Assembly (NCBI RefSeq): GCF_007671685.1
Contig: NZ_VCNL01000002.1
Span: 186,001-250,000, forward strand
Length of the DNA: 64,000 nucleotides
Origin: Halorubrum salsamenti
GTDB taxonomy: Archaea > Halobacteriota > Halobacteria > Halobacteriales > Haloferacaceae
Direction of reading: 5' to 3'
The notes below the pieces were generated by a model. The model had not been told where the DNA came from. It did not search any database and worked only from the letters and a program-made list of their open reading frames with translations. A program made the position numbers and the translations under genes. How positions within the stretch are numbered: position 1 is the first letter of the stretch; every line of letters begins with the position of its first letter. Shown here piece after piece: positions 34,459 to 42,428 of the stretch.

Positions 34459-35553
34459 TCAGTCGAGTCGCTCCGCGGCGTCTCGCTGGACCAACGGGTC
34501 CGCGTTCTCGGCGGGGAGGGTGACGACGTCTTCGCTCGCGAGGTCGTACTCCCGCTCGTCGACCCCGAATATCGACCCCACGTCGCGGGTGATCCTGACG
34601 GTGGCGCGGTCGGCGGGGGCGTCGTCGGTTTGCGTGTCATCCGCTAACGCGTCATCTGCGGCGTCAGCGGTGGAGCGTTCGTTCCCGGAAGCGCCGTCGC
34701 TCGCGGCCGAATCGTCGCTCGCGGACGGATCGGGATCCCCGTCCACGCCCGGCGCCCCGGGCGGGGCGGGCTCCGGCGGGACCGAGGTCGGAGCGTCGGC
34801 CGCGGTCGGGTCGCCGTCCGCGGTCGGCCCGTCGGCCGCCCGCGACCCGCCGTCGGTCGTGACATCGGTCGTCGCGTTGATGGCGTCGGCCACTTCCTCG
34901 TCCGAACCGCCCATGGCGCCCGCGAGCGCGTCGGCGCTCCCCTCCGTCTCCGCGGGCTCCGCGGTCTCGTCCGTTCCGTCATCCCCCCGTGGCGGCGTTT
35001 CGGCCGGGGGATCGGGCTCCGGCGCGGGCGACGTCGGATCCGAGTCCGCGGCGGGGCTCTCGTCCGTTGACGGGGGGGCCTCCGGCGACGGTGTCGCCAC
35101 CTCCGGTGGCTCCGCGTCGGCCGATGCCACGTCGGTCGGCGCTTCGCCGGTCGACGCCGGGGGCGCCTCGCCGGCGAGCACGTCGAGCACGCGCGACTTG
35201 TTATCGGTGATCCGGTCGACGAGGTCGTCGAACAGCTGTCGCTCCTCCGTGGTCATGCCGTCGGCGTCGACCGGCATGTCCGCCGCCGCGAACGACGCGA
35301 GCTTGACGACCTTGCCGACGCGGCGCTCGTACAGCGCCTCGGCGACCTCCTCGGCTGTCTCGACCTCGTCCGACATCCGCCGCACGTCGTCGTCGGAGAA
35401 CGGCTTGTCGACCTGCTCGGCGCGGCGGTCGCGGGCCGCGCGCAGGTCGGCGACGTAGGCGGCGACGTCGTCGTAAAAGGAGTCCCGCAGGTGCTGGAGG
35501 CTGTCCTTGCGGCGTTCCTTCGCTTGGGCCGATCTGAGCTCGTCGAGGTTCAT
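34459..35553 (-). CDS. GINS complex subunit (Gins51-type)
   Basis: A 364-residue replication factor; GINS links the MCM helicase to the primase and polymerase at the fork. The N-terminal A domain ([38 protein letters not shown]) spans about 135 residues, followed by a disordered acidic linker of about 170 residues, then the C-terminal B domain [20 protein letters not shown] ... [21 protein letters not shown]. The long linker is usual in haloarchaea. The start overlaps the priS stop by 4 bp, so they are co-expressed. Confidence 0.93.
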   Translation of the reverse strand: MNLDELRSAQAKERRKDSLQHLRDSFYDDVAAYVADLRAARDRRAEQVDKPFSDDDVRRMSDEVETAEEVAEALYERRVGKVVKLASFAAADMPVDADGMTTEERQLFDDLVDRITDNKSRVLDVLAGEAPPASTGEAPTDVASADAEPPEVATPSPEAPPSTDESPAADSDPTSPAPEPDPPAETPPRGDDGTDETAEPAETEGSADALAGAMGGSDEEVADAINATTDVTTDGGSRAADGPTADGDPTAADAPTSVPPEPAPPGAPGVDGDPDPSASDDSAASDGASGNERSTADAADDALADDTQTDDAPADRATVRITRDVGSIFGVDEREYDLASEDVVTLPAENADPLVQRDAAERLD

Positions 35554-36713
35554 CGTTCGGGGGCTTTCCGCGCCTCGCCGCGGGCCATCAGGAAGACCCC
35601 CGCGAACTCGGGCACGGCGTTTCTACCGGGTTCAACTCTAACGCGCTCGCCGTTTAATTCTACCGTCCGATCGGCGTCGGTCTCGATCCGGATCTCGCGC
35701 CCGGCGAACCGGTCCGGGACCGCGTCCCGGAGCGGGTCGAAGTCGGCGAGTGCGTCGCGCTCGATCGGCGTGACGACGAGCCCCGACCCACCGTGGAGCG
35801 TGCCCGGCAGGCGGATGAGTCGCCGCGTGTCGGTGGTGACCGGCTCGTCGATCGGCGCGGTGTCGGTCGCGGTCACGCGCGCGGCAAGCGCGGAGACGAG
35901 CCGGCGGACGCCCGGCCCCCCGGCCTCCACGTTGCCCTCGCGGACCGCGGTGGGGTTGCGCTCGAAGGCGCCGCGGATCGTCTCCGCGCGGCCCTCGCCG
36001 ATCCCGTCGAGCTCCATCAGGCGCTCGCGAGCCTCCTCGTCGTCCATGTCGCGGAGGTCGTCGGCGTACTCGACCAGGGCCTCGTGGACGCGCGCGCCCC
36101 AACCGCCCTCGGTCCGGAGGACGCGCTTGGTCGTGCCGCGCTCGGAGACCGTCCGGATCAGTCCCTCCGCGTCGAGGTCGATCGCGCGGACGTAGTCGAC
36201 GATCTCTCGGCGCGCGTCGCTGTTCAGCTCTCGGACGCTCTCGTCGCGGACGTGGACGTGGTAGCCGCGCCCGCCGGAGAAGACGACGGTGAGGTCGTCG
36301 AACGCGAAGTCGTCGTCGAGGAAGTCGAGGAGCCGCAGGAGCGCCGCCTTACACTCGGCGAGCATCTCGGGGTACGAGGTGGTCTCCGGGTCCACCCCGG
36401 GGAGGTGGTCGGCGTCGAGGTCGAAGACGAGGTCGGCGGAGCGCCACCCCTTCCCCGACATCGTCGACGCGCCGGGGTCGTCGTAGCGGGCCGCCGAGAA
36501 GTACGCGTGCCGGGGCGCGTTGTCCGCGAAGAAGGTGTCCACGTCGCCCAGGTCGTACAGGGACTGGTGCCGGAGCATCGTCGTGCCAGACCCCGGGGTC
36601 CACGGAATGTGGCCCCACTCGCGGAGGTTCGCGTCCGGCGGGAGCGCCGGCGAGGCCCGGCGGTAGTAGTCGCCGAACCGGCCCTTGAGGTACTCGCGCG
36701 TCCGGTCGTCCAT
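35550..36713 (-). CDS. priS: DNA primase small subunit PriS
   Basis: The catalytic subunit of the archaeal primase, 387 residues. Metal-binding motifs are [12 protein letters not shown] (DxD) and [12 protein letters not shown], and the family segment [21 protein letters not shown] is present near the N-terminus. It makes primers for DNA replication. The ATG at 36713 is used; the open frame extends further upstream without homology. Coupled to the GINS gene by a 4-bp overlap. Repeat copy C begins 65 bp upstream of the start. Confidence 0.96.
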   Translation of the reverse strand: MDDRTREYLKGRFGDYYRRASPALPPDANLREWGHIPWTPGSGTTMLRHQSLYDLGDVDTFFADNAPRHAYFSAARYDDPGASTMSGKGWRSADLVFDLDADHLPGVDPETTSYPEMLAECKAALLRLLDFLDDDFAFDDLTVVFSGGRGYHVHVRDESVRELNSDARREIVDYVRAIDLDAEGLIRTVSERGTTKRVLRTEGGWGARVHEALVEYADDLRDMDDEEARERLMELDGIGEGRAETIRGAFERNPTAVREGNVEAGGPGVRRLVSALAARVTATDTAPIDEPVTTDTRRLIRLPGTLHGGSGLVVTPIERDALADFDPLRDAVPDRFAGREIRIETDADRTVELNGERVRVEPGRNAVPEFAGVFLMARGEARKAPER

Positions 36714-36778
36714 CGTCTCATCGGGTACCGGGGGTCGACGTATCAACGTATCGTTCGCGGGGCGACCAACGACGACCA

Positions 36779-37176
36779 TTTATAAACGGAACCGCAGCAG
36801 TGCTGAAGGCGCGTGCCTCCGAGCGGCCGCCACCGGCGGCCGCGAAGGAGCGCGTGCGAGGTCGTCGGGCGAAGCCCGACTGCCAGAGGCGCGGAGCGCC
36901 TCGCTGTCGCCGGCGCGTAGCGCCGGCTGCCAGAGGGACCTTCGGTCCCTCGCTGGAGTCGCTGGCTCCCGAAGCGAAGCGGAGGGTGCCAGCGACGAGG
37001 CTGGGGAGGCGTGAGGTGCTGTGCGGTTGCGTTGCGGGTGGGACTCAAAGGGGCAGCCGGCGAGGGCGAAGCCCGACGACGCAAGCACCGCAAGGAAGGA
37101 GCGTCAGCGACTGACTGAGGCGCGCAGCGAGTCGCGCGAGTCCTCGCCGGCTGGGGCTTTGGCGGTGTCCGCCGTC
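36779..37176 (+). repeat. Structured intergenic element, copy C (long form with hairpin array)
   Basis: The element opens with a TTTATAAAC box (36779) and GGCGCGTGCCTCCGAG, then four short perfect hairpins with 3-nt loops at 36864-36880, 36886-36902, 36909-36927 and 36933-36951 separated by 5-6 nt spacers (TGCCA and GCTGNN alternately), and a longer stem at 36958-36996. The core at 36996-37060 matches copy A nearly base for base and ends GTGGGACTCAAAGGGG. The terminal motif CTGGGGCTTTGG is at 37151-37162. No conserved protein is seen. Position between the priS start and the small gene suggests that it may affect either promoter. Confidence 0.85.
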
Positions 37177-37244
37177 GCTCCGCGAGCAACCACTTCGTCG
37201 CCCGCGGCCACAACACTATCCCGGCACGAGCCGTATTCGTGCCC

Positions 37245-37391
37245 ATGCGCTCCGAAGACGAGGTTCGCGAGCAGTACGAGTTCCTCCGCGAGCAGCTGGA
37301 CGACGAGGAGATGAACCACCGCGGCGTCGAGGAGCTGTTCACCCACTACAAGCGCGCGCTCGGGTGGGTGTTAGAAGAAGAACACATGTAG
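37245..37391 (+). CDS. 48-residue conserved small protein
   Basis: A short, highly charged helical protein starting MRSEDEVREQYEFLREQLDDEE and continuing NHRGVEELFTHYKRALGWVLEEEHM. Codon use matches real genes (G/C third positions), and the sequence looks like a coiled helix-turn-helix. It is too short for common ORF cut-offs. Function unknown. Confidence 0.75.
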   Translation: MRSEDEVREQYEFLREQLDDEEMNHRGVEELFTHYKRALGWVLEEEHM

Positions 37392-37406
37392 CGCGCGCTC
37401 GTTAGG

Positions 37407-37415
37407 TTTATCAGT
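37407..37415 (+). promoter_or_regulatory. Promoter-like box upstream of a hairpin element
   Basis: TTTATCAGT repeats the core of the two boxes at 7948 and 18078. A transcription start 25 nt or so downstream would fall at the foot of hairpin one (37436). No protein-coding gene starts nearby. Confidence 0.5.
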
Positions 37416-37432
37416 CGGTACGCTGTACGGTC

Positions 37433-37520
37433 AGGTGACGCTTCGTCTGGAGGGCCGAAGCGTCAGCGGGGACCAATGGCAGGCCTGACGCGGCTTTTTT
37501 CCGCGTCGGGCGTGCCTCTT
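37433..37520 (+). ncRNA. Candidate two-hairpin non-coding RNA
   Basis: Hairpin one is TGACGCTTCG (37436-37445) with CGAAGCGTCA (37456-37465), a 10-bp perfect stem with a 10-nt loop. Hairpin two, 37478-37516, has a GACGCGG/CCGCGTC stem closing a CTTTTTT loop, extended by a T-G pair, GCC/GGC and GGCA/TGCC. A 12-nt spacer separates them. A promoter-like box lies 25-30 nt upstream of the first hairpin. Strand and transcription are inferred. It might instead be a bidirectional terminator. Confidence 0.45.
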
Positions 37521-37742
37521 TCCGACGACCACTACACCGAAGAGCGCTAGTGCCGCGCAGAGACAGTCGATCGACGCTATCCGTCGATCTCCAGGTACAC
37601 CGAAACATCAAGTGTCGGAAACGAACTCGACGCGGCTCAACGACGAGCGAATCGGGATGTCAGTTGATCCGCTGACAGAACGGATCCCGTGAAATACGCG
37701 TATTACGCGGGGTGACGGAGAGATGGGCGTTTCTTATAACGG
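37521..37742. other. Lower-GC spacer upstream of padR
   Basis: About 220 bp with no recognisable gene. It holds the perfect palindrome AATACGCGTATT at 37693-37704 and a GATCCG/CGGATC inverted repeat just before it. Confidence 0.5.
37693..37704. promoter_or_regulatory. 12-bp perfect palindrome, candidate PadR operator
   Basis: AATACGCGTATT lies about 40 bp upstream of the TATA box of the PadR-type gene. Auto-regulation is common for PadR proteins, so this is a candidate binding site. Confidence 0.4.
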
Positions 37743-37754
37743 TATATTTATTTA
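37743..37754 (+). promoter_or_regulatory. TATA box of the padR-type gene
   Basis: tatatttattta is the most AT-rich 12-mer in the area and lies 29-40 nt before the ATG at 37783, so the transcript should be leaderless or nearly so. Confidence 0.65.
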
Positions 37755-37782
37755 TTCACGATGGGTATGTACGGACTGTTGC

Positions 37783-38058
37783 ATGTACGACCTCACAGGT
37801 TTCCAGCGTGACCTGCTCTACGTGATCGCCGGCTTGGACGAGCCCCACGGACTCGCAATCAAGGAGGAGCTCGAGGACTACTACGAGAAGGAGATCCACC
37901 ACGGCCGGCTCTATCCCAACCTCGACACGCTCGTGGAGAAGGGGCTCGTGGAGAAGGGCCAACGCGACCGGCGCACGAACTACTACACGCTGACCCGTCG
38001 CGGGCGGCGCGAGATCGACGCGCGGACCGAGTGGGAGGCGCAGTACGTCGACCACTGA
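37783..38058 (+). CDS. PadR-family transcriptional regulator
   Basis: A 91-residue winged-helix regulator with DLTGFQRDLLYVIAGLDEPHGLAIKEELEDYY, the recognition region HGRLYPNLDTLVEKGLVEKG and wing QRDRRTNYYTLTRRGRREI, all typical of short PadR proteins in haloarchaea. It should bind DNA as a dimer; ligand is unknown. The start at 37783 gives a protein that begins as its homologues do. No clear target gene adjoins it downstream. Confidence 0.92.
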   Translation: MYDLTGFQRDLLYVIAGLDEPHGLAIKEELEDYYEKEIHHGRLYPNLDTLVEKGLVEKGQRDRRTNYYTLTRRGRREIDARTEWEAQYVDH

Positions 38059-38345
38059 TCGACCGATTCCCACGACGAGAGGGTGGCCCGTAGCGGTTAG
38101 TCTCCCGTCCCCGTCGTCCTTCCTCTCCCCGTTCTCTCCGCCGCCCCGTTCTCTCCCTCTCCGCCCCCGTCCCGTTTCTCCCGAAGCCTCGGCTCAGTCC
38201 CGCGTCGGCCTCGTACTCCGCCCACACGTTCCCGTTTCGGCCGCCTTCCGTCCGCATGCGAACGATCTTCCGCCGAGAGTTGGACGTTTCTCCAACTTCG
38301 GACGGATCGCCTTGATTTTATTCTCTCCGGGAGTCACTCGCCGGC

Positions 38346-39686
38346 ATGGATCGCGACACCGCCGCGCCCGACGTGACCGACCTCCCGGGCGACCGCGCGC
38401 GGGAGTGGGTGGAGTACCACCACGAGTCGGCCGCGCCGAGCACGTACGTCTACGAGTTCGTCTGGGACCGGACCGCGCCCGCAGAGGGGCCCTTCTGTAC
38501 CGACGTCGACGGCAACGTCCTCATGGACTTCACCAGCCACGTCGCCGCCGCGCCGCTCGGGTACAACAACCCGCTCATTATGGAGCCGCTCTCCGAGTTC
38601 GATCTCGCCGACCCGCTGAAGATCGCGGGGCAGGACTTCTACGTCGCGGGGGGCGAGTCGCCCGGCGACGGGCTCCCCGGCTCCTCCGGGCTGATGGAGC
38701 GGCTCACGGAGGTCACCGCCCACTACGACATGGACACCGTCTTCCTCTCGAACTCCGGGGCGGAGGCGGTCGAGAACGCGATCAAGATCGCGTACGACGA
38801 CTCCGGCGGCGCGAAACACGCGATCACCTTCGACGGCGCGTTCCACGGGCGGACGCTCGGCTCGCTCTCGCTCAACCGCTCGAAGTCCGTCTACCGCCGC
38901 GATTTCCCGGAGATCAGCGGGGTCCACGACGTCCCCTTCTGCGACGACCGGAGCTGCACCGCCGAGACCTGCTCGTGCGGCTTCTTCGCCGACGGCGTCT
39001 CGCGGCTCCGCCGGAAGCTCGACCCCGACCGGGGCCACGTCGACCCCGACGACGTGGCGTACCTCATCATGGAGCCGATACAGGGCGAGGGCGGCTACCG
39101 GTTCCCCTCGGAGGCGTTCGCCGACGAGATCGCCGCCCTCGTCGACGAACACGACATCACCCTGATCGCCGACGAGATCCAGTCGGGCGTCGGCCGGACC
39201 GGCGAGCTGTGGGGCTCGGACCACTACGCGCTCGAACCCGACGTGATCTCCAGCGCGAAGGGGCTCCGCGTCGGCGCGACGGTCTCGCGGGCGGACGTGT
39301 TCCCCGAGGAGAAGAGCCGGCTCTCCTCGACGTGGGGCGCTGGCGACATCGTCGCCTCCGCGCAGGGCGCGCTCACGCTCGACGCGATCCGCGAACACGA
39401 CCTGATGGACAACGCCACGGTCAGGGGGCGACAGTTCACGGAGACGATGCGCGACGCCGACCTCCCCGGCGTCGACGACGTGCGCGGGAAGGGGCTGATG
39501 CTCGCGGTGGAGTTCGACTCGAAGGAGCGCCGCGACGCGGCCATGAAAGCGGCGTTCTCTCGGGGGCTACTCACCCTCTCGTGCGGTCACGACGTGCTCC
39601 GCGTCCTCCCGCCGCTCGACGTCACCGAACGCGAGATCGAACTCGGCTGCGACCTCCTCACTTCGGCGATCGAGGACGCGGCGTAG
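38346..39686 (+). CDS. Class III PLP-dependent aminotransferase
   Basis: A 446-residue aminotransferase of the 4-aminobutyrate/acetylornithine group. Signatures are FLSNSGAEAVENAIKIA, GAFHGRTLGSLSL, LIADEIQSGVGRTGELW and the PLP-lysine site DVISSAKGLRVG. An unusual Cys-rich loop (DDRSCTAETCSCG) lies near residue 205. The amino donor cannot be fixed from sequence. It stands alone with its own T-rich promoter (ttttatt) about 30 nt upstream. A pyrimidine-rich tract precedes it. Confidence 0.92.
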   Translation: MDRDTAAPDVTDLPGDRAREWVEYHHESAAPSTYVYEFVWDRTAPAEGPFCTDVDGNVLMDFTSHVAAAPLGYNNPLIMEPLSEFDLADPLKIAGQDFYVAGGESPGDGLPGSSGLMERLTEVTAHYDMDTVFLSNSGAEAVENAIKIAYDDSGGAKHAITFDGAFHGRTLGSLSLNRSKSVYRRDFPEISGVHDVPFCDDRSCTAETCSCGFFADGVSRLRRKLDPDRGHVDPDDVAYLIMEPIQGEGGYRFPSEAFADEIAALVDEHDITLIADEIQSGVGRTGELWGSDHYALEPDVISSAKGLRVGATVSRADVFPEEKSRLSSTWGAGDIVASAQGALTLDAIREHDLMDNATVRGRQFTETMRDADLPGVDDVRGKGLMLAVEFDSKERRDAAMKAAFSRGLLTLSCGHDVLRVLPPLDVTEREIELGCDLLTSAIEDAA

Positions 39687-39712
39687 GCGGCGGGTCGGCC
39701 GTGCGAGACGGT

Positions 39713-40369
39713 CTATCGATCCGCGTACCACTCCGCGAACTTCTCCAACGCGCGGCCGCGATGCGACACCGCGTTCTTCCGGTCGGTGTCCATCTCGGCG
39801 AACGTCTCGCCGTCGTGTTCGAAGATCGGGTCGTAGCCGAATCCGCCCTCGCCGCGCGGCGCGACGATCCGGCCGGGAACGTACCCCTCGAACAGCTTGA
39901 CCGGGAGGTCCGCGGCGCCTTCGTCGCCGCTGTCGTCGCCCTCGCCCCCGCCATCTCCGTCCGGTCCCGCCGCCGCGGCCGCGTCCCGGTCGCCGCGGTC
40001 GACCGGGTCCGGGCTCGCGGCGAATCCGTCTCCGTCGCAGTAGCCGAGCACGCACCGGAACGCGGCCCGGCGGTCGTCGAGGTCGGCGGCGATGTCGTGG
40101 ACCCGCTCGATCCCCAGCGTCTCCTCGACGTACGAGGAGTACGGCCCGGGAAAGCCGTCGAGCCCCTCGACGAACAGCCCCGCGTCGTCGACGAGCACCG
40201 GCGCGCCGGCGTGGCGGTACGCCTCCCGGGCGCCCTGCGCCGCGATCGGGCCGAGCTCCGTCGCCTGAATCTCTGGGTAGTCGAAGTCGAGTCGCTCCAC
40301 CGAGCCGTCCCGGAGGTAGCGCTCCGCCTCGCGCACCTTCCCGGGGTTCGTCGTCACGTATCTGAGCAC
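39713..40369 (-). CDS. XTP/dITP diphosphatase (RdgB/HAM1 family)
   Basis: It cleaves non-canonical purine nucleotides (XTP, dITP) to protect nucleic acids. The 218-residue protein begins LRYVTTNPGKVREAERYL, with the LVDDAGLFVEGLDGFPGPYSSYV motif and GGFGYDPIFEHDG near the end, then SHRGRALEKF. A Gly/Asp-rich insert of about 35 residues (positions 125-160) interrupts the core, longer than usual. Confidence 0.94.
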   Translation of the reverse strand: MLRYVTTNPGKVREAERYLRDGSVERLDFDYPEIQATELGPIAAQGAREAYRHAGAPVLVDDAGLFVEGLDGFPGPYSSYVEETLGIERVHDIAADLDDRRAAFRCVLGYCDGDGFAASPDPVDRGDRDAAAAAGPDGDGGGEGDDSGDEGAADLPVKLFEGYVPGRIVAPRGEGGFGYDPIFEHDGETFAEMDTDRKNAVSHRGRALEKFAEWYADR

Positions 40370-40485
40370 GGATCCGGGTGGGGACGGCCGGAACGAATAG
40401 CCGTCGGTCGCGGTCGCTGCAGCCGCCGACTCGCTCGGCAGAGCGCCGGCAGTACGTTTTTGTCGGTTCGTCGAACTTATGCGAC

Positions 40486-40884
40486 ATGGCCCTCCCGACG
40501 TTCGAGAAGAAGCGGCTGATCGGGCTCGTCGCGATCCTGTCGTTCGGGTTCACCTCCCTGTTCGCCGTCCTCCTCCCGGAGGTGCTGGGGGCGCTGATCC
40601 CCGCTACGTTCATCCTCGGGTTCTTCGTGCTCATCCCGCTGGTGGCACTGCTCGGCGAGGACTTCCCGCTCGTCGAATCCGAAACGGCGGACGGGGAATC
40701 CGCGTCGGCCACCGAGGACGACCCGCTGGCGACGCTCCGCGAGCGGTACGCGACCGGCGAGATCGGCGAGGAGGAGTTCGAGCGGAAACTCGACCGGCTC
40801 TTGGAGACCGAACAGTTGGAAGACCGCGTCGACGGCCGCTCCGACCGTGAGCGCGAACGCGAGCGCGACGCGGAGTTCGAGTAG
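40486..40884 (+). CDS. SHOCT-domain membrane protein
   Basis: A 132-residue protein. Two membrane helices (GLVAILSFGFTSLFAVLLPEVLG and LIPATFILGFFVLIPLVALLG) are followed by an acidic stretch and the SHOCT motif DPLATLRERYATGEIGEEEFERKLDRLLE, then a charged tail. SHOCT units occur in many small membrane proteins; function unknown. The ATG at 40486 has TTTTTG 29 nt upstream. Confidence 0.88.
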   Translation: MALPTFEKKRLIGLVAILSFGFTSLFAVLLPEVLGALIPATFILGFFVLIPLVALLGEDFPLVESETADGESASATEDDPLATLRERYATGEIGEEEFERKLDRLLETEQLEDRVDGRSDRERERERDAEFE

Positions 40885-40973
40885 TCGGTGAGGGCTACAC
40901 GGGACGCACGGCCTCCGGAACCCCGCCCCGAACGGACACCCTCTTAAGAGACGACCGTCAGGAACGGACGGAC

Positions 40974-42299
40974 ATGCTGATCGCCGGAACCGTCATCGCC
41001 GACCCCGAGACCGTGATCCCCGACGGCGCCGTCGTCGTCGAGGGGGAGACGATCGCCGCGGTCGGCGACGCCGAGACCCTCCGCGACGAGTACCCCGACC
41101 ACGAGCGGCGCGACCTCGATCTCGTCGCGCCCGGACTGGTCGGCGGCCACGTGCACTCGGTGCAGTCGCTCGGCCGCGGTATCGCCGACGACGCGGCCCT
41201 CCTCGACTGGCTGTTCGACGCCGTGCTCCCGATGGAGGCGGCGATGGACGCCGACGCGACCCGCGCCGCCGCCGAGCTCGGCTACCTCGAGTGCCTCGAG
41301 TCGGGGACGACCACCGTCGTCGACCACCTCTCGGTCAACCACGCCGGTGAGGCGTTCGAGGCGGCAGTCGAGACGGGGATCCGCGCGCGGCTCGGGAAGG
41401 TGCTGATGGACCGCGACTCCCCCGAGGGGCTGCTGGAGGACGCCGACGCCGCGCTCGCGGAGAGCGAGGATCTGATCCGCGAGTACCACGGCGCCGCCGA
41501 CGGCCGGGTCCGCTACGCGGTGACGCCGCGGTTCGCCGTCACCTGCTCGGAGGCGTGTCTGCGGGGCTGTCGCGACCTCGCGGACCGCCACGACGGCGTG
41601 ACGATCCACACCCACGCCAGCGAGAACGAGGACGAGATCGAGGCGGTGGAGGCCGACACCGGGAAGCGGAACGTCCTCTGGCTCGACGAGGTCGGCCTGA
41701 CCGGCCCGGACGTGACGCTCGCGCACTGCGTCCACACCGACGAGCGCGAGCGCGAGGTCCTCGCCGAGACCGACACGGTCGTCACCCACTGCCCCTCCTC
41801 GAACATGAAGCTCGCGTCCGGGATCGCCCCCGTACAGGACTACCTCGATCGAGGGATCACGGTCGCGCTCGGCAACGACGGGCCGCCCTGCAACAACACG
41901 CTCGACCCGTTCACCGAGATGCGGCAGGCGAGCCTGCTCGGGAAGGTCGACGCCCGCGACCCGACCCGACTCCCCGCTTCGACCGTGCTTGAGATGGCGA
42001 CGACGAACGGCGCGCGCGCCGCCGGCTTCGACCGCCTCGGCACCCTCCGGGAGGATCAGCGCGCGGACGTGATCGGGATCACCACCGACCGCACCCGTGC
42101 CACGCCCCTCCACGACCCGCTCTCGCACCTGGTGTACGCCGCCCACGGCGACGACGTGGTGTTCACCATGGTCGGCGGCCGGGTCCGGTACGACGACGGC
42201 GAACACGTCGGGATCGACGCCGACGCGGTCCGCGAGCGCGCCACGCGCCACGCGAAGCGGGTCGTCGAGGAGGCCGGCATCGAGACGGCCGAGCTGTGA
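40974..42299 (+). CDS. Amidohydrolase, 5'-deoxyadenosine/MTA/SAH deaminase-like
   Basis: A 441-residue metal-dependent deaminase of the amidohydrolase superfamily. Metal ligands are GGHVHS (the first histidine pair), HTHASENEDEIE, LAHCVHT and the aspartate in LGNDGPPCNNTLDPF. The layout and length match 5'-deoxyadenosine and S-adenosylhomocysteine/MTA deaminases, which salvage nucleosides made by SAM enzymes. A role in purine or SAM by-product salvage is likely but not proven. Confidence 0.87.
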   Translation: MLIAGTVIADPETVIPDGAVVVEGETIAAVGDAETLRDEYPDHERRDLDLVAPGLVGGHVHSVQSLGRGIADDAALLDWLFDAVLPMEAAMDADATRAAAELGYLECLESGTTTVVDHLSVNHAGEAFEAAVETGIRARLGKVLMDRDSPEGLLEDADAALAESEDLIREYHGAADGRVRYAVTPRFAVTCSEACLRGCRDLADRHDGVTIHTHASENEDEIEAVEADTGKRNVLWLDEVGLTGPDVTLAHCVHTDEREREVLAETDTVVTHCPSSNMKLASGIAPVQDYLDRGITVALGNDGPPCNNTLDPFTEMRQASLLGKVDARDPTRLPASTVLEMATTNGARAAGFDRLGTLREDQRADVIGITTDRTRATPLHDPLSHLVYAAHGDDVVFTMVGGRVRYDDGEHVGIDADAVRERATRHAKRVVEEAGIETAEL

Positions 42300-42428
42300 C
42301 TCCCGTCGGGGCGATCGGTGGCGGCACCGCGATCCCTCGCCGTCCCCCGAAAAATCGCCTTGATCCGAACAAACTCGGACTGAGCATCTCCCCGTTATAC
42401 CCGCTTGGGGGCCGTTCGGTGAATCACC

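Noticed and set aside
36864..36951. Possible CRISPR array at the hairpin run
   Set aside because: The repeated units are palindromes of differing sequence with 5-6 nt spacers and no constant direct repeat; no cas gene is in the window.
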